Position numbers and translations under genes: made by a program. This document shows positions 1 to 6,134 of a stretch of DNA of 11,955 nucleotides, one piece after another (the first letter of the stretch is position 1; each line of letters starts with the position of its first letter). This DNA comes from Planctomycetaceae bacterium (GTDB lineage Bacteria > Planctomycetota > Planctomycetia > Pirellulales > Thermoguttaceae), in contig JAITST010000277.1 in the NCBI GenBank assembly GCA_031287585.1, positions 1-11,955 on the forward strand. Direction: 5' to 3'. The notes under the pieces were generated by a model. It saw only the letters and a program-made list of their open reading frames with translations. It made no database searches and was not told where the DNA came from.

Positions 1-79
1 AATCGGCAAGAAATTCAAAATATGTTTTTGTACCTTTTATGATACCCAATCTGCGGATACTTCGTAATAATAATTCCAT
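1..79 (-). CDS. Possible 5' end of an unidentified CDS running off the left edge
   Basis: Reading the minus strand from an ATG at 79-77, the frame stays open to base 1 and gives 26 residues beginning MELLLRSIRRLG. The frame is also open upstream of that ATG for some distance. No clear Shine-Dalgarno sequence precedes it. The residues look protein-like, with alternating hydrophobic and basic positions, but they are too few for a family call. It lies just beyond the tRNA-Ser terminator on the same strand. Chance openness of a short frame is a real alternative. Confidence 0.2.
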   Translation of the reverse strand, partial: MELLLRSIRRLGIIKGTKTYFEFLAD

Positions 80-111
80 AATAAGTAAAGTTTGACCAGT
101 TGCCAAGAAAC

Positions 112-147
112 AAAAAGAGACGGAACAATGAAAATCCGTTCCGTCTT
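112..147 (-). terminator. Intrinsic terminator of tRNA-Ser
   Basis: On the minus strand, a 9-bp perfect stem (AGACGGAAC at 146-138 pairing with GTTCCGTCT at 126-118) closes an 11-base loop and is followed by CTTTTTG. It sits six bases beyond the tRNA 3' end, as expected for a tRNA transcription terminator. Confidence 0.8.
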
Positions 148-152
148 GTAAG

Positions 153-239
153 CGGAGAGGACAGGATTTGAACCTGCGGAGCCCTTGCGAGCTCACGGAT
201 TTAGCAAACCCGCGCATTAGACCACTCTGCCACCTCTCC
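153..239 (-). tRNA. tRNA-Ser (anticodon GCU)
   Basis: The minus strand gives an 87-base cloverleaf with a long variable arm, typical of type II tRNAs. The acceptor stem GGAGAGG (239-233) pairs with CCTCTCC (160-154), and the discriminator is G at 153. The D-arm reads TGGCAGAGTGGTCTAATGCG. The anticodon loop contains TTGCTAA, so the anticodon is GCU and reads AGC/AGU serine codons. The T-arm carries GGTTCAAATCC. The 3' CCA is not encoded; the flanking bases are CTT, so CCA must be added by the nucleotidyltransferase. It has its own promoter and terminator. Confidence 0.96.
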
Positions 240-262
240 AAAGTGACCACTGTCAAACAACC

Positions 263-290
263 ATTATACAATACCAGTACAACATAACAA
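263..290 (-). promoter_or_regulatory. Promoter of tRNA-Ser
   Basis: On the minus strand, TTGTTA (290-285), a 16-base spacer and a perfect TATAAT (268-263) lie 24 bases upstream of the tRNA 5' end. This is good placement for a sigma70-type promoter with a short 5' leader. Confidence 0.65.
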
Positions 291-299
291 GCCCCCCAG

Positions 300-445
300 A
301 CGAAAATTTTTCCAGAAAAATTCCGTTTCGCGTGTACGAGAATGTTTATACTACAACCATAAACCTAAAAATTTTTTCTTCGTATCTAATCTTATTATGT
401 CCGTGAACAGCTATAAAAAAATCTACAAAAAATTATCGTACCCCC
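300..445. other. AT-rich intergenic stretch, no gene seen
   Basis: Between the divergent tRNA promoter and the first + strand promoter I see no convincing gene. The stretch holds a short AT-rich inverted repeat (ATTTTTC-CA-GAAAAAT, around 306-321) and long A/T runs, which could be an UP element or simply spacer. Confidence 0.4.
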
Positions 446-447
446 TA

Positions 448-475
448 TTGCGTCTTTTCAAAAAGGTGGTAGAAT
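448..475 (+). promoter_or_regulatory. Putative extended -10 promoter of the WXG100/FtsK operon
   Basis: TTGCGT at 448-453, a 16-base spacer and TAGAAT at 470-475, preceded by TG at 467-468, form an extended -10 box (TGGTAGAAT). Transcription would start near 482, giving a leader of about 370 bases before the WXG100 ATG. The Ter operon promoter is also of the extended -10 type and is followed at almost the same distance by the same leader motif, which strengthens the call. Confidence 0.5.
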
Positions 476-535
476 TTTTGCGTCTTTTTGGTGTTTCGCG
501 TAAAAGCGGCATCAGAATACTAAAATCATAAATGT

Positions 536-595
536 CCGAATCGTTGTGATTCGGAGAAAATTTTAGAGTACGTCAGCAATTCATAAGCCGTCGTT
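536..595 (+). repeat. Leader motif, copy 1 (shared with 5440-5495)
   Basis: CCGAATCGT at 536-544 is followed after 21 bases by GAGTACGTC at 566-574 and then by a degenerate stretch matching rGyAA..C.TAAG..GTCGTT. The same order recurs at 5440-5495 in front of the Ter operon. Here the first part forms a perfect hairpin, CCGAATC-gttgt-GATTCGG. The second part opens a longer stem: GTCA and CAAT (572-580) pair with ATTG and TGAC (602-611) around an inner CCGTC-gtta-GACGG hairpin. It lies about 60 bases downstream of the proposed -10 box. It could act as an RNA element or as a DNA operator. Confidence 0.6.
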
Positions 596-615
596 AGACG
601 GATTGGTTGACTTCA

Positions 616-760
616 CTGTCCAAGCGGTTCGCCGTTGTGAAGATTGCCAAAGGTAAATGAGATACTGCACGTTCCCTACAAGGGAGCGTCTGCGCATTTA
701 CCGTAGGAAATCTTCAGCGGTATAATTTCGGTGCATTTTATGGCGCACCTCTTTGGACAG
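616..760 (+). ncRNA. Compact structured RNA element in the WXG100 operon leader
   Basis: Several nested helices can be read directly. CTGTCCAAG (616-624) pairs with CTTTGGACAG (751-760). GAAGATT (639-645) pairs with AATCTTC (709-715). GGTAAATG (652-659) pairs with CATTTACC (695-702). ACGTTCCCT (669-677) pairs with AGGGAGCGT (681-689) around an ACA loop. A side hairpin GGTGC (730-734)/GCACC (745-749) sits on the 3' arm. The long rod with internal loops is reminiscent of 6S RNA or of a riboswitch-like leader, but I recognise no class-specific conserved motif. It may be a cis-acting leader or an independent small RNA. Confidence 0.55.
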
Positions 761-778
761 AGGGAAGAAACCTATCTT

Positions 779-841
779 ATGAACGCACCGCTCCTGTTCT
801 TGAAGCGGTTCTTGCTTGCGTTTCTCGCAATTCACAATTAG
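779..841 (+). CDS. Possible leader peptide (20 codons)
   Basis: An ATG at 779 opens a 20-codon frame, MNAPLLFLKRFLLAFLAIHN, ending with TAG at 839-841. The peptide is strongly hydrophobic with a central KR. The purine-rich AGGGAAG at 761-767 is a possible but rather distant ribosome site. The stop codon lies within TTAGGAAA, the best ribosome-binding candidate for the WXG100 gene at 853, so translation of the two could be coupled. The coding stretch is itself foldable: AACGC 782-786 with GCGTT 818-822, and CCGCT 788-792 with AGCGG 804-808. It may equally be a chance ORF in a structured leader. Confidence 0.3.
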   Translation: MNAPLLFLKRFLLAFLAIHN

Positions 842-852
842 GAAAATTTTTT

Positions 853-1113
853 ATGTCAACTTTACGTGTTACACCAGAGCAACTACGGCAGGTTGCCGGA
901 CAATTAAATCAATATGCCGAACAAATCGGTCAGCTTGAAGGCGCATCCAGAACGGCCGTTGATCAGATAGATTGGACAGGCAGTACGCATCAGCCCGTCA
1001 TCGAAGGACAGATTAATGACATCGCCGCCACAATCCGTGAAACGCAGGGCAGAATGCACAACGCAGCGGCGCAACTTACCGCTTACGCCTCACGGATTGA
1101 CGAAGCACGTTGA
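853..1113 (+). CDS. WXG100 family (ESX/EsxA-like) protein
   Basis: This 86-residue protein has the size and helix-turn-helix pattern of WXG100 proteins, small helical hairpins exported by type VII (ESX/Ess) systems as dimers. The signature Trp-x-Gly is W41-T42-G43, between an N-terminal helix rich in Q/L (about 8-38) and a C-terminal amphipathic helix (about 48-82). A C-terminal export signal of YxxxD/E type is not exact: Y78 is followed by D83, one residue too far. The start at 853 is chosen because the reading begins at the helix expected for the family, with a weak TAGGA 10 bases upstream. It is the first full gene of an operon ending in an FtsK/EssC-like ATPase, the usual motor for WXG100 export. 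It may be a secreted substrate or a structural partner. Confidence 0.85.
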   Translation: MSTLRVTPEQLRQVAGQLNQYAEQIGQLEGASRTAVDQIDWTGSTHQPVIEGQINDIAATIRETQGRMHNAAAQLTAYASRIDEAR

Positions 1114-1161
1114 CTGCCCGCGTCAACAGCATCAGCCATCGGAACGGCGGCGGCAAGTTCC

Positions 1162-1431
1162 TTGTCGAAAGAACCGGGAATGTTGGCAAGAGGAATTACC
1201 GAAGCGGTCGCTCACGTTTTTCATCTTCCTATCGAAGGTGAAGATGCGGAAGAGCAAGCAGCCATGGCAATACAAATGGTTATGAATGTTGCTCCAGTAA
1301 TGATACAAGGGATAGTAGAAAATATGCCCGCCGAATTGAAACCGCCGGTATTGGCACAATACAAAGATGGCAACGGCAAAATAAAGTGGGGATATGTTCC
1401 CGCAACAACCCAAACGAACAAGCAAGACTAG
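1162..1431 (+). CDS. Small protein of unknown function, in frame behind the WXG100 gene
   Basis: I do not recognise this 89-residue protein. The first in-frame candidate starts are TTG 1162 and ATG 1180; neither has a good ribosome site, and ATG 1180 would give 83 residues beginning MLARGITEAV. The N-terminal half is a predicted amphipathic helix region with an acidic patch (EGEDAEEQ) followed by a hydrophobic helix (MAIQMVMNVAPVMIQGIV). The C-terminal part is polar and contains YKDGNGKIKWGY, a likely beta-hairpin. It is in the same frame as the WXG100 gene, and no stop lies between the TGA at 1111-1113 and its end. The joining codons would encode a small-residue linker (LPASTASAIGTAAASS). 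It may be a partner or substrate of the WXG100 protein, or the separated tail of a once longer protein. Confidence 0.6.
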   Translation: MSKEPGMLARGITEAVAHVFHLPIEGEDAEEQAAMAIQMVMNVAPVMIQGIVENMPAELKPPVLAQYKDGNGKIKWGYVPATTQTNKQD

Positions 1432-1455
1432 ATCAACTAACAATACTGAAAAAAA

Positions 1456-2313
1456 ATGAGTAATCCTATTGATATTATAAATGCCGTCATATTGAGTAAA
1501 ACACAGCCCATTATGGAACGTTTTGTACCTACGATTCTTAAACTTGATAGCGTTGTTGCCTCGTATAATTCTAGGTTACAAGAACTTCGGGTAACGGAAG
1601 GGCGGATCGACGAGGAGTTTAGTCGCGGAAAACGTTCCATTGACGAACAATTGAGCAAAAGCATTATCGCCATAGATGACGACTTGACAAAGAAGGCACG
1701 CGCAATCGACGAACAAATCGAAGCCATTGAGCGAAACTATTTGGGGGACAATATCTCCGTGAAAGAACTGATAAACCGTTGCCATACCATTATTATGAAT
1801 AATGGCAACCCAAAAGAGTATATCACCGCAGACGAGAAATACATGTTTAGCTCTTCATATGACAATACTGAGAATGCGAAGGAAAAAAGGTTGGCAGAAT
1901 TTATAGCAATAAAAAAACGGTATATACGAATGATTTCGGATGATGACGATGTTGTGTTGATAATGAAGTACCTTCTTAAAAATGGATTGACCCAATACAG
2001 TATTAAGGAAACCCTTAAAACCGAATGCGATAAACTAGCCGATAAATATTTTAATGAGATTCCGAAGTCGGATATATACCGAGCGGCGGACTTAAGAACG
2101 TCACTACAACACCGGCATAAATTGGGGCAAATAGAAGGGGACGAATGTTTCAAAGGAACATTGGAAGCAGAGTACAAACGCGATACTTCATCTGACGCAG
2201 GAATACGTTATAGCATAGCGTTCAGGTTGCCTAATATCATAAATCCCGTAATAGAATTCATAGAGAAGGCAATAAATGAACAGAAGAATAAAAAGTATTC
2301 GATTCATGATTGA
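1456..2313 (+). CDS. Coiled-coil protein of unknown function
   Basis: This 285-residue protein matches no family I can name. Residues about 28-97 are a charged, heptad-like coiled coil with a repeated IDEQ/IDDD pattern (RIDEEFS, SIDEQLS, AIDDDLT, AIDEQIE). The remainder is mixed helical and polar, with a run DDDD near 162-165, and ends in a basic tail. No signal peptide, transmembrane segment or Cys motif is visible, so it is probably cytoplasmic. The ATG follows an A-rich tract with no Shine-Dalgarno sequence, 24 bases after the preceding stop. It lies between the WXG100 pair and the FtsK-like ATPase, which itself has a membrane-proximal coiled coil, so an adaptor or chaperone role in the same export device is plausible but unproven. 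Its sequence looks more AT-rich than the Ter genes downstream. Confidence 0.75.
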   Translation: MSNPIDIINAVILSKTQPIMERFVPTILKLDSVVASYNSRLQELRVTEGRIDEEFSRGKRSIDEQLSKSIIAIDDDLTKKARAIDEQIEAIERNYLGDNISVKELINRCHTIIMNNGNPKEYITADEKYMFSSSYDNTENAKEKRLAEFIAIKKRYIRMISDDDDVVLIMKYLLKNGLTQYSIKETLKTECDKLADKYFNEIPKSDIYRAADLRTSLQHRHKLGQIEGDECFKGTLEAEYKRDTSSDAGIRYSIAFRLPNIINPVIEFIEKAINEQKNKKYSIHD

Positions 2314-2399
2314 GTTTTGTGTTTTTTGTACATCGTAGGTATTATTTTTGAGTTTGTTATTTAATAGGTACATTGTCAGTAATTTAGAAGGAGTATTTT

Positions 2400-5255
2400 A
2401 TGATCCATAGAGATGGTGGCTGTGGCGGTTGTCTTGTTTTATGCGTGATAGTTTGGGTGCTGTATAGTTATGGTTCCCAAATTTTGAGTTTTTTTGGTAA
2501 CTATTCTTCTGCGCTCGTTTTCGGTGTTATCGGTCTTATAGTGGTCTTCGTCCTTTATGCCATAATATCCGACGTGAATACAGCAAAGATGAAAAAAGCA
2601 AAGAAACAGAAAAAAGATTCGGAAATAGAGGCGTTACATTTAGAGTTCGAGGATTACCGCAAGGCAAAGATTGCGGAATATGGGAGCGGGAAATTACAAG
2701 CCGAACACGACGAACAACTTCGTGTTTTGGAGAGTGAACGGTCAAAAAAACTAGCGGTAGTACAAGAGCAAAGGCAGGATGCCGACAAAAAGTTTGCAGA
2801 ACAAAAGCGGGATATAATTGAGGCACTTAACGAAATTTGCAAAGAAGCCAGAAGCATACAGCCGCCTCTCAATGAGTTGTCCAGAAACCACTTGAACGTT
2901 TCAGACGACATTCCAGAAATGTTGTCTATGGGAACATTAGATTTAACCAATACTGGCGTGAAAACTCCGAATTTACTGCCGTTTCCGCTTCAATACCTGC
3001 TTTATGACGACGATAATGAAGGCAACATTTCACTTGTGCGGCAATTTTTACTGCGGCTTTTGTTTTCATTACCTGCTGGCATGTTACAAATCACCGTATT
3101 CGACCCATTGAAATTTGGTACATCTCTGGAACCGTTTAATTCGTTATTGGATATTAAAGAAATCGTTCCCGACGGAATCTGGTTGACGCAAGAAGATGAA
3201 ATTGAGAACGTAATACAAAACTTAAACAAGCATATTGCAAATGTTAAGCAAAAAAACTTTCGTAACGGTATCACGAATTGGCAGCAATACAATGCCGCCA
3301 ACAAGGAACATCCGTTGCCTTACCATGTGTTATTCATTCTCGGTTTTCCGGCACAAATTTCGGAGAAAAGTATTGAACGGCTGAATCTGCTTTTGCAGAA
3401 CGGACCGCAATGCGGTGTCTTGCCGATTGTTACGATTAACTACCAGCAACTTGCCCAAAACAAAAAGGCAGAAGAAATCACGGCTTGGTTAGGGGAACAC
3501 GCCAAGAAAATGCGTAATGTCCATCTACCGAAACTCAGCGCACTCAACATTACGGACTTATACGCTCCATTTCCAACGCACGAACAATTGTCGGAATACT
3601 TTCAGTGGATTCACGCTGAATACGGAAAACTTGGCGAGAAAACAGCGGATATTGATGAATTATGGGAAACGCAGGATTTGTGGACTCAAACATCTGCCGA
3701 CGGTGTTTCCGTTCCTCTCGGCAAGTCCGATGACGGTAAAAACGTTAATCTTGAAATCGGTGATGCCGCTGCGCATTACTTGATTGCTGGCGGAACAGGT
3801 TCGGGAAAGTCTAATCTCATACACGTTATCCTTCACGGTCTTGCGCATCGTTACAGCCCTGACGAACTAAACATTTACCTCTTGGATTGCAAAGGCGTGG
3901 AGTATGGAGATTATGCAGAACGCAAAGACGGTAGCGGCAAAACCATTCCGTCATTGCCGCACATTCGGCTAGTAACATTAGATGTTGATACGGAGTATTG
4001 CGTTACCGTTCTTTCGCACTTGGTTGATGAAATGAAACGGCGTACGAAATTATTCAAAAACTTCAAGGATTACCGTAAGCAGGAACATCTGCCGCGGATT
4101 CTGTTGTTTATGGATGAATTTCAAGTTGTTCTGCAAGCCGACTACGAAACGGCAGGCAAAGCACAAGATTTATTCAATGAATTGTTACGGCAGGGACGAA
4201 GTGCCGGTATTCATATCTTATGTGCCACACAAACATTGACCGGATTGAACAAAAAGATTAATTTCGAGGAGTTGAAACGCAATCTTGTTGGTCGAATTGC
4301 ACTGTCATGTGATGCAGCAGAATCCATTGCCATTTTGGCATCAAATAACGAAGCCGCCGCCAAGTTAAAAAAAGAAAAGAATTTGCGGGAAGGGATTCTT
4401 AACATTTCGAGCGGTGAACCGTCCGCGAATCGTAAGTTTGTTATTCCGTATGCCAGACAGGAAAAATGTATCGAACACCAGAATTTCCTTGCGAAAAAGT
4501 CAGCCGGTACTCCGAAAGACATTAGGATTTTCTCTGGTTCATATTTACCTCCACTTCCGTTATTGCAATGGTTTAAGGACACAAAAAAGAACCCGTCGCA
4601 AATCGTTCTCGGCGAGGAATTCAACTTCGAATCAGCACCGTTTGCTTTCGATTGGAAAGCGAAACGCCGAAAGAATCTTGTCATCGCTGGCTCGGACGAA
4701 ATCATCCGCAACGGATTATTACACTCGCTTTTGTTGAGTGCCGACGGGCATTTTGACCGTATCATTTATTTCAATACGATAAACCCGCGTTTCACGCTTG
4801 ATGTCTCTGTTGCCAATCTCGAAGTCAAACCAAACGATTGGGACAGTAACATCCCGGACATTATTGCCGATTTCAAGGAACGGAAAATATTGTTTATCAT
4901 TGACGCTTTGGAAGAAGCAGAAGCATTTTTTCCAGAGCAAGCATATCCGAAGACACCGGACGATACTCCGCCAAAGTTGTTCCGACAGTTTTTGGAAAAC
5001 GCTCCGCAATATGGTTCGTTCGTTGTTGCATTTGCAGAAAACTGGCCGCGGTTCAGGAAACAATGCAAAGATTACTTGGGTTTGTTTGAATTACGTATCG
5101 GGTTCGGATTGAATACAACGGATGCGGGCTACTTGTTGGACGACAACGGCAGTCAATTCAAGGGATTGGATAATTGTAATAAAGCGGTTTTTGTTGACGG
5201 TAATCAACGGGTTTTGTTCCGTCCGTTTATTGTACCGACAGACGGCAACGGATAA
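2400..5255 (+). CDS. Membrane-anchored FtsK/SpoIIIE-type ATPase, EssC/EccC-like
   Basis: This 951-residue protein has two N-terminal membrane helices (about 11-33 and 37-56), a charged coiled coil (about 61-150) and then three RecA-like units. The first (about 175-400) lacks a P-loop but keeps a Walker-B-like strand (VLFILGFP). The second is intact: Walker A GGTGSGKS at 464-471, Walker B ILLFMDE with D572-E573, a sensor strand ILCATQT, and the FtsK-type VGRIALSCD segment. The third is degenerate, with GSDEIIRN at 764-771 in the P-loop position and ILFIIDALEE around D835. One active and other degenerate modules recall the EssC/EccC motors of type VII secretion. EssC is longer and carries FHA domains, which are absent here. 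A strong AAGGAG eight bases before the ATG fixes the start. It is the last gene before a strong terminator and probably drives export of the WXG100 protein. Confidence 0.88.
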   Translation: MIHRDGGCGGCLVLCVIVWVLYSYGSQILSFFGNYSSALVFGVIGLIVVFVLYAIISDVNTAKMKKAKKQKKDSEIEALHLEFEDYRKAKIAEYGSGKLQAEHDEQLRVLESERSKKLAVVQEQRQDADKKFAEQKRDIIEALNEICKEARSIQPPLNELSRNHLNVSDDIPEMLSMGTLDLTNTGVKTPNLLPFPLQYLLYDDDNEGNISLVRQFLLRLLFSLPAGMLQITVFDPLKFGTSLEPFNSLLDIKEIVPDGIWLTQEDEIENVIQNLNKHIANVKQKNFRNGITNWQQYNAANKEHPLPYHVLFILGFPAQISEKSIERLNLLLQNGPQCGVLPIVTINYQQLAQNKKAEEITAWLGEHAKKMRNVHLPKLSALNITDLYAPFPTHEQLSEYFQWIHAEYGKLGEKTADIDELWETQDLWTQTSADGVSVPLGKSDDGKNVNLEIGDAAAHYLIAGGTGSGKSNLIHVILHGLAHRYSPDELNIYLLDCKGVEYGDYAERKDGSGKTIPSLPHIRLVTLDVDTEYCVTVLSHLVDEMKRRTKLFKNFKDYRKQEHLPRILLFMDEFQVVLQADYETAGKAQDLFNELLRQGRSAGIHILCATQTLTGLNKKINFEELKRNLVGRIALSCDAAESIAILASNNEAAAKLKKEKNLREGILNISSGEPSANRKFVIPYARQEKCIEHQNFLAKKSAGTPKDIRIFSGSYLPPLPLLQWFKDTKKNPSQIVLGEEFNFESAPFAFDWKAKRRKNLVIAGSDEIIRNGLLHSLLLSADGHFDRIIYFNTINPRFTLDVSVANLEVKPNDWDSNIPDIIADFKERKILFIIDALEEAEAFFPEQAYPKTPDDTPPKLFRQFLENAPQYGSFVVAFAENWPRFRKQCKDYLGLFELRIGFGLNTTDAGYLLDDNGSQFKGLDNCNKAVFVDGNQRVLFRPFIVPTDGNG

Positions 5256-5297
5256 CACCGGCTTGCATCAACATCACTGAAAAACTGAATTGGAGTT

Positions 5298-5340
5298 CGC
5301 CCCGCTAATTTTGGCGGGGCGATATTTTTTATTTTTTTGT
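5298..5340 (+). terminator. Strong intrinsic terminator after the FtsK-like gene
   Basis: CGCCCCGC (5298-5305) and GCGGGGCG (5314-5321) form a perfect 8-bp GC-rich stem with an 8-base loop, followed by a long T-rich tract to about 5339. It lies 42 bases past the ATPase stop codon and separates the WXG100/FtsK operon from the Ter operon. Confidence 0.92.
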
Positions 5341-5367
5341 CGGGGGTATTCCTTTTATTGCAATTTG

Positions 5368-5376
5368 TGATATACT
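5368..5376 (+). promoter_or_regulatory. Extended -10 promoter of the Ter operon
   Basis: TGATATACT is an extended -10 element (TG-n-TATACT). The best -35 candidate, TTCCTT at 5349-5354 with a 16-base spacer, is weak, as is usual for extended -10 promoters. Transcription would begin near 5383, leaving a leader of about 145 bases before terZ. Confidence 0.6.
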
Positions 5377-5439
5377 ATTTCGAGTTTTATCCCAGATGAA
5401 ACTTCGGAGAGTTTTCTGTTTTTGAGATTACATAGTGTT

Positions 5440-5495
5440 CCGAATCGTGTTTCAGGGATTATAATTGAGTACGTCGGTAAACGTAAGGTGTCGTT
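5440..5495 (+). repeat. Leader motif, copy 2 (shared with 536-595)
   Basis: CCGAATCGT at 5440-5448 and GAGTACGTC at 5467-5475 are identical to copy 1 and are followed by the same degenerate tail ending TAAG..GTCGTT. The first part can again form a hairpin (CCGAA with TTC-a-GG), and TACGT-cggtaa-ACGTA forms a second one. A run of seven T follows directly (5494-5500), so an attenuator is conceivable, although the pairing next to the T-run is weak. It begins 64 bases after the -10 box, against 61 in copy 1. Confidence 0.6.
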
Positions 5496-5528
5496 TTTTT
5501 ACTAACCACTAATCCCCATCAACTGTAT

Positions 5529-6110
5529 ATGGCAATTTCACTCATAAAAGGACAGAAAATTTCTTTGGCAAAAGAAGGCGGCAGCGGACTAACCAAAGTT
5601 GCAATGGGACTCGGTTGGGATGCCGCAAAGCCGAAAGGAATAATGAGTTTCTTTTCAGCGGCAAAAGATATTGACCTGGACGCGACTTGTATTATGTTTG
5701 ATTCCGCTAAACAACTGGTTGACGTTGTTTGGTTTCGTCAACTCCAAAGCAAAGACGGCAGTATCAAACATTCCGGCGACAATCGAACGGGTGCGGGGGA
5801 CGGTGATGATGAAACGATTTCAGTTGATCTATCACGGGTTCCGGCAAACGTTACGAGTCTTGTTTTCACTATCAATAGTTTCACTGGTCAAACGTTCAAT
5901 GAAGTCGAAAACGCTTTTTGCCGGTTGGTTAATCTCGCAAACAACCAGGAGATTGCGAAGTATTCATTGAGCGGCGGCGGAAATGTCACCGCTCAAATCA
6001 TGGCGAAAGTTTATCGTCATAATGGCGAATGGAAAATGGCTGCTATTGGCGAACCCGCCAATGGGCGGACATTTCAGGATATTCTTCCTAATATTGTTCC
6101 GTATCTTTAA
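5529..6110 (+). CDS. terZ: TerZ-like TerD-family protein
   Basis: This 193-residue protein belongs to the TerD family, calcium-binding beta-sandwich proteins of the tellurite/stress Ter system. It matches the TerZ branch rather than TerD/TerE. It has the longer loop after GLGWD (residues 27-31) with KGIMSFFSAAKDIDLDA, then VWFRQLQSK at 67-75, HSGDNRTGAGDGDDE at 81-95 with the acidic Ca2+-ligating loop, and the TerZ hallmark NSFTGQTFNEVENAF at 116-130. The C-terminus (GRTFQDILPNIVPYL) is also TerZ-like. The length is normal. There is no Shine-Dalgarno sequence before the ATG, but the MAISLIKGQ start is canonical. It is the first gene of the Ter operon, behind its own promoter and a leader carrying the shared motif. 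The biochemical role of TerZ is unsettled; Ca2+ binding near the membrane is the usual inference. Confidence 0.92.
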   Translation: MAISLIKGQKISLAKEGGSGLTKVAMGLGWDAAKPKGIMSFFSAAKDIDLDATCIMFDSAKQLVDVVWFRQLQSKDGSIKHSGDNRTGAGDGDDETISVDLSRVPANVTSLVFTINSFTGQTFNEVENAFCRLVNLANNQEIAKYSLSGGGNVTAQIMAKVYRHNGEWKMAAIGEPANGRTFQDILPNIVPYL

Positions 6111-6134
6111 TCACCTAACAGAAAGGTTACTACT

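Noticed and set aside
153..239. tRNA-Ser as the attachment site of a genomic island carrying the cluster
   Set aside because: Islands normally insert at the tRNA 3' end. The cluster lies on the 5' side here, no integrase is seen, and I found no repeat of the tRNA 3' end in the window.
616..760. Assigning the structured element to 6S RNA, SRP RNA, tmRNA or RNase P
   Set aside because: The rod shape is compatible with 6S, but none of the conserved sequence motifs of these RNAs could be seen.
1111..1113. TGA recoded (selenocysteine or an alternative genetic code)
   Set aside because: Four other genes in the window end with TGA in a natural position, and no obvious selenocysteine-insertion hairpin or conserved context follows.
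2314..2399. Promoter for the FtsK-like gene alone (TTGAGT ... TACATT)
   Set aside because: The spacer is only 15 bases and the boxes are weak in an AT-rich stretch; operon read-through is more likely.
4211..4765. 184-residue minus-strand ORF inside the ATPase gene
   Set aside because: It is fully antisense to a convincing ATPase coding sequence and shows no recognisable domain; it is a shadow of codon bias.
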